From contig OW818685.1 in NCBI GenBank assembly GCA_942493245.1, positions 186,001 through 250,000 on the forward strand: a DNA stretch of 64,000 bases, in the 5' to 3' direction. The notes below the pieces were generated by a model. It saw only the letters and a program-made list of their open reading frames with translations, searched no databases and was not told the DNA's origin. Every line of letters begins with the position of its first letter. The stretch's first letter is position 1. The position numbers and the translations under genes were made by a program. The DNA comes from DAOPYU01 sp942493245 (GTDB taxonomy: Bacteria > Sumerlaeota > Sumerlaeia > UBA8349). Of this stretch, positions 17,265 through 25,848 are shown one piece after another.

Positions 17265-19016
17265 TCAAATGGGAAGATGGGGAAATCTCCAATCAATCTG
17301 TTCCCCGCTAAGCTCCACCGACTCGAGCAGGAGCGGGCCTTTGTGATAGAGAGATTTCCGGATAGCGGGATTCAGTTTCCTCAATTCGGGCAGAGTCATT
17401 TGCTTCTGATGCGCGATATCCACCACTGGCAATGAATTGGCATCGAGGATGTATTTCTTTTCGGAGAAGGCCGCGATCTTCCCTTCCTTCAGGGTGTATT
17501 CCCGAACCTCTCGATTTCCCGTCTTGATGCGCTTTTTATCCAAGAGTCTGGCCGGTGTTCCGGGGGGCGGAAGAACTGCCGGGTCTTTATATTCTTCCGG
17601 ATCCGCGAGTATCCAGGAAGTGGAAAACACCAGTTTTCCCGTTCGAGGGGTGTACTCCAGATGGTTCTCATGACGGGTTCCATACTTGTCCCCCGCACCG
17701 CAACGATCCGAAAGAATCCCCCGAACCCGTTTGCCATTCAGTTCCAGAACCAGAAGTCGATATTCCCGAAATTGCCCCGTTCCGGAAAGATGATTGGACC
17801 ACTCAACGGCAATCAACCGGTCTTTCTCCAGCCAGCGCAAGGTACATTCCTTTGCGCCACACACTTCCGGTTCACTTTGCTTTCCATCATAAAACTGAAT
17901 GGTATCCAGCAGAATGCGATCCGGGCTCCCCGTGAAGGTCAGATAGATCATCTTTTCTTTCTCTATGCGCTCCTCTCCCGTTTCCGTCTTCACCTTGTTA
18001 CAAAAGGTTTCCTCAACGGTCTTGTGTGCTTCAAGAAAGAGAGTTTTCGTACTTGAAGTGGAAGCGATCGGAACATGACTCCCAGAGGGAACTTCCCATT
18101 GCTCCCCAAGAGAGAGATTGGGTTGACTGCGTTTGAGATGACACTCGTTTTCAAAGTATTCGACAAGAGATGAAGAGCCGTCCCGATAAGCCATATCCAG
18201 AAGGGACCGCTCGCCTTTGTATTTGAAATTCACATCGGCGCCGGCCGCCACCAGCAACTTGACCATTTCAAGAGAACCCCGTGCTGTCGCATTACAGAGG
18301 GGGGGAACGTTCTCGTTGGTGCCCTTATTCGGATTCAGACCATTCGATATAAGACGCTGAACCGTTTTTAAATCTTTCCTGAATATCGCGTCCTCCAAGA
18401 GCGAATAATCCGATTCCCCGTTCGCTTCTGTGGCCGTACCGGGTTCGATGCGTGTCCTTTTCGCCGCGTTCGGTTTTGGAGTAGCCCCGTGTTTCTGGAG
18501 TAGGTCTATCACATCGGTACGCTGGCTCCGGATCGCTTTCTCGAGCAGGGAACACCTTGCTCCGCCATTCCAAACAATCTTTTCGTATTCAGCGCCTTTT
18601 CCCAACAGGAACCGGGCCAGCGTCAGCGTCTCGAGATCCAGCGCCGCATTCAGGGGGGTACGCCCCTCGCTATCCATCCGGTTCACATCCGCGCCTTTTT
18701 CGACCAGCAATCGGGCCATTTCCTCGAGGCCATGCTCGCACGCCAGTTGGAGCACGGTTCGTTTTTCCGTATCGGTCGTGTTCACATCGCCCCCCTGTTC
18801 GAGAAATTTCTTCACCGCGGGCGGATCGTTGTGCAGGACGGCCAGGGTCAGCGAAGTCCAGCCGAGAAGGCGACACGCCTCCTTCTCGGCCTTGACCGGA
18901 TCGAATTCTGTCGAGATAGCGAATTCGTGAGACGGGAAATTGTCCTGGGCAACTGCGGGACGATTAGACCCGGACAGAAAAACTGACAACAGGAGCAGCG
19001 ACAGAACAAACCGCAT
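17265..19016 (-). CDS. Secreted ankyrin-repeat protein
   Basis: This 583-residue protein has a signal peptide (MRFVLSLLLLSVFLSG, cleavage near AVAQ-DN) and an ankyrin array. Repeats at about residues 52-190 include SLTLAVLHNDPPAVKKFLEQG, TVLQLACEHGLEEMARLLVEK and TPLNAALDLETLTLARFLLGK; two or three more lie at 205-290 (NENVPPLCNATARGSLEMVKLL). Ankyrin arrays bind proteins. The C-terminal half (about 300-583) is a beta-rich region I do not recognise (EKMIYLTFTGSPDRILLDTI, RYLLVLELNGKRVRG variants). It lies 22 nt downstream of the GH106-like gene on the same strand, so the two are probably co-transcribed. It is moderately AT-richer than that gene. Binding partner unknown. Confidence 0.78.
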   Translation of the reverse strand: MRFVLSLLLLSVFLSGSNRPAVAQDNFPSHEFAISTEFDPVKAEKEACRLLGWTSLTLAVLHNDPPAVKKFLEQGGDVNTTDTEKRTVLQLACEHGLEEMARLLVEKGADVNRMDSEGRTPLNAALDLETLTLARFLLGKGAEYEKIVWNGGARCSLLEKAIRSQRTDVIDLLQKHGATPKPNAAKRTRIEPGTATEANGESDYSLLEDAIFRKDLKTVQRLISNGLNPNKGTNENVPPLCNATARGSLEMVKLLVAAGADVNFKYKGERSLLDMAYRDGSSSLVEYFENECHLKRSQPNLSLGEQWEVPSGSHVPIASTSSTKTLFLEAHKTVEETFCNKVKTETGEERIEKEKMIYLTFTGSPDRILLDTIQFYDGKQSEPEVCGAKECTLRWLEKDRLIAVEWSNHLSGTGQFREYRLLVLELNGKRVRGILSDRCGAGDKYGTRHENHLEYTPRTGKLVFSTSWILADPEEYKDPAVLPPPGTPARLLDKKRIKTGNREVREYTLKEGKIAAFSEKKYILDANSLPVVDIAHQKQMTLPELRKLNPAIRKSLYHKGPLLLESVELSGEQIDWRFPHLPI

Positions 19017-19038
19017 GGCGAAATCCTTTCGAGTCTTC

Positions 19039-22000
19039 CTATTTCCCCGCCTTCCGGTAGATCACTTCCGGTTTTCCGAGCAGGCCCGAGGGGTAGAGCA
19101 TGTAGGCATCGCTGAAACTGTCGCCGGTGGAGAGCCAGCTGTCCGGACCGTAACCGGCCGCCTTCATGGGCGTCAGGTGCAGCGGGCCGAAGGTGTTGCG
19201 GCGCGTGAGAACGACCTCGGTCTCGAGCGGCTCGGTTCCGGAGGCCTTGAGGAGGTCGGTAATGTCGGTCTCGCGCGGTTGCCAGGCGATCGGTTGCGCC
19301 TCGAGATTGCCCCGCCGGACCTTGACGCAGGCGCCCTCGAACTGGGGTGTGGCCAGGAAGACCCGCTCGTCGGTGTCCCCTATTTTGGGTAACGAATCCA
19401 CGAGGTACCGGATGCGACCCGTATAGAAAGGCAAGCCCTGGTCGGTTACCGTTCCGATCTTCAGTTTCCCGGGCAGGGTCGTCACAACCGGTTTGTTCCC
19501 GTCGAGGCGCACGCCGAAGTCCCCCGCCAGGTAGATCGCCTCCGGGTTGACCCCCTCGTGGAAGCCCCCCTGGAGTTCGAACACGTTTTCTCCAACTTTC
19601 AACACGTCCGCCGGGATGGGCAGGCGCTTGAAGGCGGGGTCAATCATCCAGCCGTCGGCGCTCGTGGCGGGCAGAGGCGTCCCGTTGAGTTTGAGGGTCA
19701 GAATGTCGGGCCGCTCGGCCAGCAGATAGACTTTCCCCTTCGGGAGCGTCTCGACCTGGAACGTGAAGCGCAGGCCGAGTTGCGCTTTGGCCTGCGGCGC
19801 GCCCTTCTTGACGAACCAGGGCTGGAGCATTTCGCCGCCGCGGTAGGGGATGCCGAGCTGCTTGCGCACGGCGCGGTCGGCCTGGAGGATTTCGACCGGG
19901 GCCTGCCACTCGCCGTTGTCCACGCGATACGAGGCGAAGTCGAGCACGCAGAGGTTCGGCTCGTCGAGCGTGTAGCGGTATTCCTGGCCCGTGATCGCTT
20001 CGCGCTTGACCTCCGTATAGGTCGGTAGAACGGGCAGGGCCGGGTCTTCGGCGGGAACCTGCGCGAACAGATGCATCCCGCCCGGGACGAAAGGCCAGGC
20101 GAACTCGAGGCCCCCGTTCTTCCGTTCAAGCGGAACGCGCGAGCGCTTGCCCGTCTGGCAATCCCACACCTCGATGGCGCCGTCGCCTTCGATGCGGATG
20201 CGGGCGTTCTCGAACCCCTTTTCGCGGTTGACGTTGAGCGTCAGGAAGAAGCGCCGGTCGCCCGCCTGACGCGCCTGACAGAAGATCTCGCTCAGGGCTT
20301 CCCCGCTTTTCGCGTCCACCACGGCCACCGGACGGCGCACGGCGGCCAGACAGGCTTTGACCACCGCTTCGCGCGTGAGCGGCGCCTGCTGGCACTGCGT
20401 GGCGAACCGGGTGGCCCGGTCGGAGGCCTCGGCGTCCACAAAGGCCGGAGCCGCGTCGAAGAAGATCACCGTGCCCCCCGCCTGGCGGAACTTGTCGAGC
20501 ACGTCGAGCGTGGTCGAGCGGATCGTTTCCATGCCCGACACCAGGACCGTGCGATAAGCGGCCTTGCCGACATAGAGGACCGGTTTGCCGTTCATCTGCT
20601 CGATGCGGCTCAGGCGCTTGATCTGGTCCTCGTCGCCATAGTCGAAATCGAGTTGCGCGCCGCAGAGCCACATGAAGAGATCCTGGTATTTCTTGTCAAG
20701 CGCGGTGACCTCGGGCGCTTTGGCCGAGAGCCAGGTCGCCCAGCCGGGGTAGATTTGCGCCCAGGCGCTCTCGACCGGGTTGACGATCAGGAGGTCGCAG
20801 ATGGGCGCGCCCTGGTTCATCGCCACGTGACAGCGCGAGAAGTAGTCCTCGACCGTTTCGTACTCCTTGTACCAGGTGGACTGGTGCAGGATGCTGGCCG
20901 GATAGTCGCGCTTGGCTTCGCCCTCCATTGTGTACCACGAGAGGTGCGGGCAGCGCAGGTTGATGCCGAAGAGCGTCTGCCACGCGCCGACGGCTTTGTG
21001 GCTCTCGAAATTCATCTGCCATCCGCACACGCCATAGAGTTCCGAAAGCATCCATTTCTGCCCCAGCTGGCGCGCGGAGGAAGAGAGCTGTTTCACGATC
21101 CAGTAATTGTTGTTCCCCTCGGTCAGCACGTCCACGCCGGGGTAGTCCATGTATTCGTAATAGCGCATGAGCGAGCCGTTGGGGATGGCCTGCGAGCCGA
21201 GGGTGTCCTCGTGGAGGACGTGGCCGGTCATGATCATGTTGTTCTTGCGGCACCACTCCTGGAGCGGCTTGGCCCAGTTGTCGAGGAACAGTTGCTGGAT
21301 GTGTTCCATGTACTGCCACTTGACCTTCTGAATGCGCTGTCCGTCGGGGCGCAGAAAGAGTTCGGGCAGGTGGTCTGTCAGATCGTAGCCGAAGCGCTTC
21401 TGGAAGGTGGGAACAAGTTGGTCCGTCCAGGGGGTGGCGAATTTCGACTCGGACTTAACGCTCTGTCCCACGTTCTCGCACATCACCATGCCTCGGTGCG
21501 GTTCGTCGGTGAAAATACCCTGGATGGACGTGCCCAGCCGGTCGCCGCAGCGCTTCTTGTACTCCTCATGCGTCAGGTTGATAAAATGATCCACCGCCTC
21601 GCGGTTCAGTGTGTCGAGGTAAGCATTATCGTTGTAGAAAGGGTGGGGTTCCATCAGTTCGACGGCGAAGGCGAGAACGGTTTTCCCCGCGTATTGAGCG
21701 GCGGGGGTGTCCCGGCGCAGCCGCTGGCAGTCGGTGTAATTGAGTCCATCCAGTTGGCAGGAGAAGGCCGCCACCAGCGCGTCGTCCCACTTGAACTCAG
21801 CGGCGGGAACGATTTTGAGGCAGAGGTACCGCATCCGGTATTTCGGGTCCACGGTGGCCTTGCCGCCCGCCGAACCGCTCGGCCAGCGGTCTTCGTCGTA
21901 GAGCCACGCCTCCATCCCCTGCTTTCTCGCTTCGTCGGCGCAGGCGTTGATCAGGTCGAACCACTGGTCGCCCAGGTACTCGGTGGCCAGACCCGTGCGC

Positions 22001-22266
22001 GAGTGCATGAAGAACCCGCCGAAGCCCATCTCCTTGATGACGCCGATCTGACGGATCAATTCCCCCTTCTCGAGTTCACCGTTCCAGGACCAGAACGGCT
22101 TGCCCCGGTACTCGGCGCCCGGTTGCTCGAAGGTTTTGATCAGCGCAGAGTCGGGGGCCGCCGCAGCGGAATCGGGGGACACCCCGGACGCGGCCTGAAC
22201 GGCCACACCCGCCAAACCACAAACCAGGATGACCCAGAATCGCAAAGTGAACATGAATTTCTGCAT
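19039..22266 (-). CDS. Secreted GH106-like glycoside hydrolase (alpha-L-rhamnosidase-type)
   Basis: This large (1075 residues) exported enzyme starts with a signal peptide (FTLRFWVILVCGLAGVAVQA, residues 6-25). The catalytic region shows blocks of the GH106-like/'glycosyl hydrolase' family: PFWSWNGELEKGELIRQI (57-74), GFGGFFMHSRTGLATEYLGD (81-100) and EAWLYDEDRWPSGSAGG (119-135). A sugar-binding beta-sandwich, as in GH2 relatives, is expected in the last 250 residues. Family members cleave alpha-L-rhamnosides from pectins or glycosides; the true substrate here is inferred. The start at ATG 22266 has GGGAGAG upstream; a longer frame of 24 codons is rejected. The ankyrin gene follows directly. 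Confidence 0.82.
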   Translation of the reverse strand: MQKFMFTLRFWVILVCGLAGVAVQAASGVSPDSAAAAPDSALIKTFEQPGAEYRGKPFWSWNGELEKGELIRQIGVIKEMGFGGFFMHSRTGLATEYLGDQWFDLINACADEARKQGMEAWLYDEDRWPSGSAGGKATVDPKYRMRYLCLKIVPAAEFKWDDALVAAFSCQLDGLNYTDCQRLRRDTPAAQYAGKTVLAFAVELMEPHPFYNDNAYLDTLNREAVDHFINLTHEEYKKRCGDRLGTSIQGIFTDEPHRGMVMCENVGQSVKSESKFATPWTDQLVPTFQKRFGYDLTDHLPELFLRPDGQRIQKVKWQYMEHIQQLFLDNWAKPLQEWCRKNNMIMTGHVLHEDTLGSQAIPNGSLMRYYEYMDYPGVDVLTEGNNNYWIVKQLSSSARQLGQKWMLSELYGVCGWQMNFESHKAVGAWQTLFGINLRCPHLSWYTMEGEAKRDYPASILHQSTWYKEYETVEDYFSRCHVAMNQGAPICDLLIVNPVESAWAQIYPGWATWLSAKAPEVTALDKKYQDLFMWLCGAQLDFDYGDEDQIKRLSRIEQMNGKPVLYVGKAAYRTVLVSGMETIRSTTLDVLDKFRQAGGTVIFFDAAPAFVDAEASDRATRFATQCQQAPLTREAVVKACLAAVRRPVAVVDAKSGEALSEIFCQARQAGDRRFFLTLNVNREKGFENARIRIEGDGAIEVWDCQTGKRSRVPLERKNGGLEFAWPFVPGGMHLFAQVPAEDPALPVLPTYTEVKREAITGQEYRYTLDEPNLCVLDFASYRVDNGEWQAPVEILQADRAVRKQLGIPYRGGEMLQPWFVKKGAPQAKAQLGLRFTFQVETLPKGKVYLLAERPDILTLKLNGTPLPATSADGWMIDPAFKRLPIPADVLKVGENVFELQGGFHEGVNPEAIYLAGDFGVRLDGNKPVVTTLPGKLKIGTVTDQGLPFYTGRIRYLVDSLPKIGDTDERVFLATPQFEGACVKVRRGNLEAQPIAWQPRETDITDLLKASGTEPLETEVVLTRRNTFGPLHLTPMKAAGYGPDSWLSTGDSFSDAYMLYPSGLLGKPEVIYRKAGK

Positions 22267-22368
22267 GAGGAACTCTCCCATCAGAGATATCAGAATTGTT
22301 GTACAGGTCCTATCGGTCGTATAGGACATATACGTCATATTCGACCTTTTCTCTTACAAAGAGGCCTC

Positions 22369-22944
22369 TCAGCCGTGGACCTTCTTGAGCGCCCAGGCCA
22401 TGTTTTCCCCCAGGTTGCGCATGTTGCGCAGGGCCTCTTCGTCCTGGAGCACTTCGCCTTTCTCGCGACCGAACCCCATGTTCCAGTAGGTCGAACCGAC
22501 CACGAGCATCTGGCTGATCAGGAACAGGTGGTTGATGCTGTCGAGCACATGCGTCGCGCCGCCGCGCCGCACGGCCACCACGCCCGCGCCCACCTTGCGA
22601 TTCAGCAGTCCCCCGTTGGCCATGGAGACATACCCGAGCCGGTCCATGAACGCCTTGAGTTCCGAGGTCACGTCGGCGAAATAGGTCGGAGAACCGAGCA
22701 GAATTCCGTCCGCCCCGGCGGCTTTCTCGATCCAGACATTGACGTATTCGTCCGGGATGATACATTTGCGGTTGGCGTTCTCGAAGCACATCCGGCAGGC
22801 GCGGCACCCGCGCACGGCCTCTTTCCCCACATGAACCAATTCGGTCTCGATTCCCTCGTTGCGCAACACTTCGAAGACGGTGTTGATCAGAATCTCGGTA
22901 TTGCCCCCTTTTCGGGGACTGCCATTGAATGCGACAACTTTCAT
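22369..22944 (-). CDS. Iron-sulfur flavoprotein (NADPH-dependent FMN reductase family)
   Basis: This is a 191-residue flavodoxin-fold protein. FNGSPRKGGNTEILI (6-20) is the FMN phosphate loop. C47, C50, C53 and C61 form the compact C-x2-C-x2-C-x7-C cluster motif of the archaeal/bacterial Isf iron-sulfur flavoproteins, predicting a [4Fe-4S] cluster. GSPTYFADVTSELKAFMDR (about 84-102) lies by the flavin. It is a likely electron-transfer protein. The ATG at 22944 follows GAGGAGA by about 7 nt; the upstream frame extension is rejected. It is divergent from the radical SAM gene with a 222-nt gap, so a redox partnership is possible. Confidence 0.85.
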   Translation of the reverse strand: MKVVAFNGSPRKGGNTEILINTVFEVLRNEGIETELVHVGKEAVRGCRACRMCFENANRKCIIPDEYVNVWIEKAAGADGILLGSPTYFADVTSELKAFMDRLGYVSMANGGLLNRKVGAGVVAVRRGGATHVLDSINHLFLISQMLVVGSTYWNMGFGREKGEVLQDEEALRNMRNLGENMAWALKKVHG

Positions 22945-23166
22945 TTCAATTCTCCTCTTTTTCGTGGCCCCCGAAAATCCCCTCGAAATCGCATTGAGGA
23001 GACGCCGGGAAAACACTACAATAAACAGCGGTTGCGCCTGTGCCTCTGCTCATGCCGGCAGACGCGAAGGGCCTCAATACTCGGACGGGGTTCTGCTTCC
23101 CTTCCGGAGGGCCTTGACAGGATCGCCGCATTCATATCAAAGAAATCGAGATTTGGCAACCCGCAC

Positions 23167-24108
23167 ATGACTGAAACAACCCCCAGTTACCTGGCCCTTT
23201 ACGAATCGGGCGAACTGGCCCGCCGCGCCGAGGCCCTGCGCCAGATGGCCCGCGCCTGCGTGCTTTGTCCGCGCCGCTGCGGCGTGGACCGTTCCGCCGG
23301 GCAGACCGGCTTCTGCTGCGCCGGGTGGAACGCCCGCGTGGCCAGCCACAACGCCCACACCGGCGAAGAACCCCCGATCAGCGGCACGCGCGGCTCGGGT
23401 ACTGTTTTTTTCTCTTTCTGCACGCTTCGGTGTGTCTTTTGTCAGAACTACCCCATCAGCCAGCTCGGCAACGGGCGCGAGGTGTCCGACGAGGAACTGG
23501 CCGGGTACTTCCTCTCGCTTCAAAAGATGCAATGCCACAACCTGAACCTGGTGACCCCGACGCACTACCTCCACGCGATCGTTTCGGCGCTGGTTCTTGC
23601 GGTCGAGAAGGGCTTCCGACTCCCGATCGTCTATAACACGAGCGGGTATGAAAGCCTCGACACGCTGCGCCTGCTCGACGGCATCGTAGACGTGTACCTG
23701 CCCGACATCAAGTACGGCGACCCCGCGAAGGCGAAGGCCTACAGTTCCGCGCCCGACTACATCGAGCACAACCTCCCCGCCCTGCGCGAGATGCTGCGCC
23801 AGGTCGGCCACCTCGCGTGCGACGACGACGGCCTGGCCCGGCGCGGCCTCATCGTGCGCCATCTGGTGCTGCCGGGGGCGGAACACGAAAGCATCGCGAT
23901 TCTCGAACGCCTGTGCGACGAGGTGTCCCCCACCACCCACGTCTCCCTCATGAGCCAATACTTCCCCGCGCACCAGGCGCCCCACACCCCGCCGCTTGAC
24001 CACCGGATAGATCCGGTGGCCTACCACGACCTGGTGGACTGGATCGAGACGACCGACCTGCGCGGTTGGGTCCAGCCCCTTCTGGAAAGCGACGAAGACG
24101 AGGCGTGA
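23167..24108 (+). CDS. Radical SAM protein, PflX/pyruvate-formate-lyase-activase-like
   Basis: This is a 313-residue radical SAM enzyme. The [4Fe-4S] SAM-binding triad is C85-x3-C89-x2-C92 (FCTLRCVFCQNYPIS). An additional N-terminal Cys cluster, CVLCPRRCGVDR with GFCC (C31, C34, C38, C50/51), is typical of the PflX-type subgroup with the LCPRRC motif. VYNTSGYES (about 158-166) and YLPDIKYGD (about 178-186) are further family blocks. The substrate is unknown; no glycyl-radical enzyme or AMMECR1/Memo partner is nearby. The start ATG at 23167 opens MTETTPSYLALYESGEL. A very long open frame that spans this gene and the antisense of the GH106-like gene is not a real protein. Confidence 0.87.
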   Translation: MTETTPSYLALYESGELARRAEALRQMARACVLCPRRCGVDRSAGQTGFCCAGWNARVASHNAHTGEEPPISGTRGSGTVFFSFCTLRCVFCQNYPISQLGNGREVSDEELAGYFLSLQKMQCHNLNLVTPTHYLHAIVSALVLAVEKGFRLPIVYNTSGYESLDTLRLLDGIVDVYLPDIKYGDPAKAKAYSSAPDYIEHNLPALREMLRQVGHLACDDDGLARRGLIVRHLVLPGAEHESIAILERLCDEVSPTTHVSLMSQYFPAHQAPHTPPLDHRIDPVAYHDLVDWIETTDLRGWVQPLLESDEDEA

Positions 24109-24153
24109 GTCTCTGTGTAAAACGCCCTCCGGGAATACCCGCCGGAGACGCAC

Positions 24154-24184
24154 GCCGGGAACGCCAATCTCCTGATTGGCGCGG
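24154..24184. repeat. Internal fragment of the MITE-like D element
   Basis: GCCGGGAACGCCAATCTCC, continuing TGATTGGCGCGG, is identical to the inner hairpin region of the copy at 15825-16046. No terminal repeats are seen around it. It lies in the 257-nt gap between the radical SAM gene and pdxB. Confidence 0.6.
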
Positions 24185-24187
24185 TCG

Positions 24188-24238
24188 TTTTTCATCCTTA
24201 TGAAAGCCCAGGGAACCTGACGCAGCGGAGCCGCAACC
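24188..24238. repeat. Dispersed repeat E, copy 1
   Basis: TTTTTCATCCT, then GAAA, then CCTGACGCAGCGGAGCCGC and AACC match, with a few changes, the sequence at 63946-63996. In this copy a GGGGCGGACC/GTCCGCCC hairpin follows at about 24269-24291. The two sites are 40 kb apart in otherwise unrelated gaps. Confidence 0.5.
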
Positions 24239-24365
24239 CATCTCTTGGGATGGACCAACATCTCTGTAGGGGCGGACCTGTGTGTCCGCCCAATGCGAGA
24301 GGCCTGATCCCCTGCGATTCCCCGTTCTTTTGCCCCAGGCCCTGGCCACGGCTCCCGTCGAGCCG

Positions 24366-25514
24366 TTATTCCACCCGGAATGTCAATCCCCGGAATTTCT
24401 CGACAAGTTGCGGCGACGCGTTTTTCAACACCACCGTGGTGCCCGAATACTCGCGCCGATAAGGGTAGTTTTTCCGCAGCCGGTCGAACGCGGCGGCCCG
24501 TTCGGCTTCGGTGGCCAGTTCGAGACTCTGGCGCAGGGCCGCGTCGTCGCGCAGAATGGGGTAAACGGCCAGAACCGCCTCACGCAGAACATCCTCGTCA
24601 GGGCGGCCCGCCGCGTCGAGTTCCAGACGCGGCACGTCGGGCGCGGGCAGGAGCCCTTCCGTCGTCCAGGTCGGCTCGACCCCCAGCCATTCGGCGATCT
24701 GGCGATAGACCTGGACGGTCCCGTTGACCTTGCCGTCGAACGAGTGCCCGGCGATGTGGGGCGTGGCGATGAAGACCCGGTTGGCCAGTTCGACCGAAAT
24801 CTTCGGTTCCCCTTCCCAGACGTCGAGGGCGGCGCCCGCGATCCGTTTCTGTTCAAGCGCGGCCAGAAGCGCGGCGCCGTCGGCCACACTGCCGCGTCCG
24901 GCGTTCATGAACACGGCGTCCGGGCGCATCCGGGCGAAAAAAGCCGCATCGGCCAGGTGCCAGGTGGCGTCCTCGCCCTCCCGCGTCAGGGGGGTGTGGA
25001 ACGTGATATAATCGGCCTCGAAAAGTTCATCGAGGGGACGGTAACGCGGGTCGCCGGTCTGGCGGGCGAGGGGCGGGTCGTTCTCCAGAACGCGCATGCC
25101 GAGCGCCTGGCCCCGGCGCACGACCCGCGAGCCGACGTTGCCGCATCCCACCACGCCGAGCGTTTTCCCTTCAAGCGTTACGCCCTGACGTTCAGCCACA
25201 TGGAGCAGGGTGGCGGTCACATAGTCGGCCACGGAATCGGCGTTGCACCCCGGGGCGCTGCAATGGCGAATCCCCACCGAGTCGAGCCAGGGGAGGTCCA
25301 TGTGGTCGGTGCCGATGGTGGCCGTACCGACATATCGGACCGAAGACCCCGCAAGAAGGGGGGCCTTGAGTTGGGTCATCGAGCGCACGGCCAGCACCGT
25401 GGCGTCGCGCGCGTCGGCGGCGGTGATGGCGCGTCCGGCCATGCTGACCACGTCGCCCAGGGTCGAGAAGGCCTCGCGGGCATAAGGCATGTTTTCATCT
25501 ATAATGATTTTCAT
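24366..25514 (-). CDS. pdxB: Erythronate-4-phosphate dehydrogenase PdxB
   Basis: PdxB oxidises 4-phospho-D-erythronate in the DXP-dependent route to pyridoxal phosphate. The 382-residue length matches known PdxB (about 380). It has MKIIIDENMPYAREAF at the start, YVGTATIGTDHMDLPWL (about 61-77), the NAD-binding GVVGCGNVGSRV (about 122-133), NAGRGS (catalytic Arg), LDVWEGEP (catalytic Glu), TPHIAGHSFDGK (catalytic His), and the C-terminal dimerisation domain. The ATG at 25514 has GGAAGGA upstream. PdxB is best known from gamma-proteobacteria, so its presence here bears on taxonomy or transfer. No other pdx gene is visible. The 334-nt gap upstream (25515-25848) contains nothing I can identify. 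Confidence 0.9.
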   Translation of the reverse strand: MKIIIDENMPYAREAFSTLGDVVSMAGRAITAADARDATVLAVRSMTQLKAPLLAGSSVRYVGTATIGTDHMDLPWLDSVGIRHCSAPGCNADSVADYVTATLLHVAERQGVTLEGKTLGVVGCGNVGSRVVRRGQALGMRVLENDPPLARQTGDPRYRPLDELFEADYITFHTPLTREGEDATWHLADAAFFARMRPDAVFMNAGRGSVADGAALLAALEQKRIAGAALDVWEGEPKISVELANRVFIATPHIAGHSFDGKVNGTVQVYRQIAEWLGVEPTWTTEGLLPAPDVPRLELDAAGRPDEDVLREAVLAVYPILRDDAALRQSLELATEAERAAAFDRLRKNYPYRREYSGTTVVLKNASPQLVEKFRGLTFRVE

Positions 25515-25848
25515 GGGTGGGGGATCCTTCCGGTCTGGGGGTTTCGGTTCAGGTTATGCCCCCTCGGCAAGGGCTTCCGGTCTCGATGGAGTCCGGATTC
25601 TCACGGGACAATGCTGAACCCGCTCTGTTGTATCGCAGAGAGCAGGGTTTTTCAAACGAAAGGAGGAGACTGACGGAAAGGCGGCAGCGCCCCGCGTTTT
25701 CTTTCGGCGGGCCGTTTCTAGGGATTGACCGCTCTGGCGGAGTGTGTTAGTTAGTACGATGCTTGGTGTCCGGGGCTTGCGCGGGCGTGGGGGTGAGTTG
25801 CGTTCCGGCGGGTCCGAAGAATTCCTTTTGCGAGAGCGGGTAGCGATC

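Noticed and set aside
20071..23166. Very long plus-strand open frame continuous with the radical SAM gene
   Set aside because: It is the antisense of the GH106-like gene and has no recognisable domain. High GC at third codon positions removes stops on the other strand. Only the part from 23167 carries real motifs.
25727..25760. Sigma-70 promoter (TTGACC) before the uncharacterised membrane protein gene
   Set aside because: No acceptable -10 hexamer at 16-18 nt spacing.
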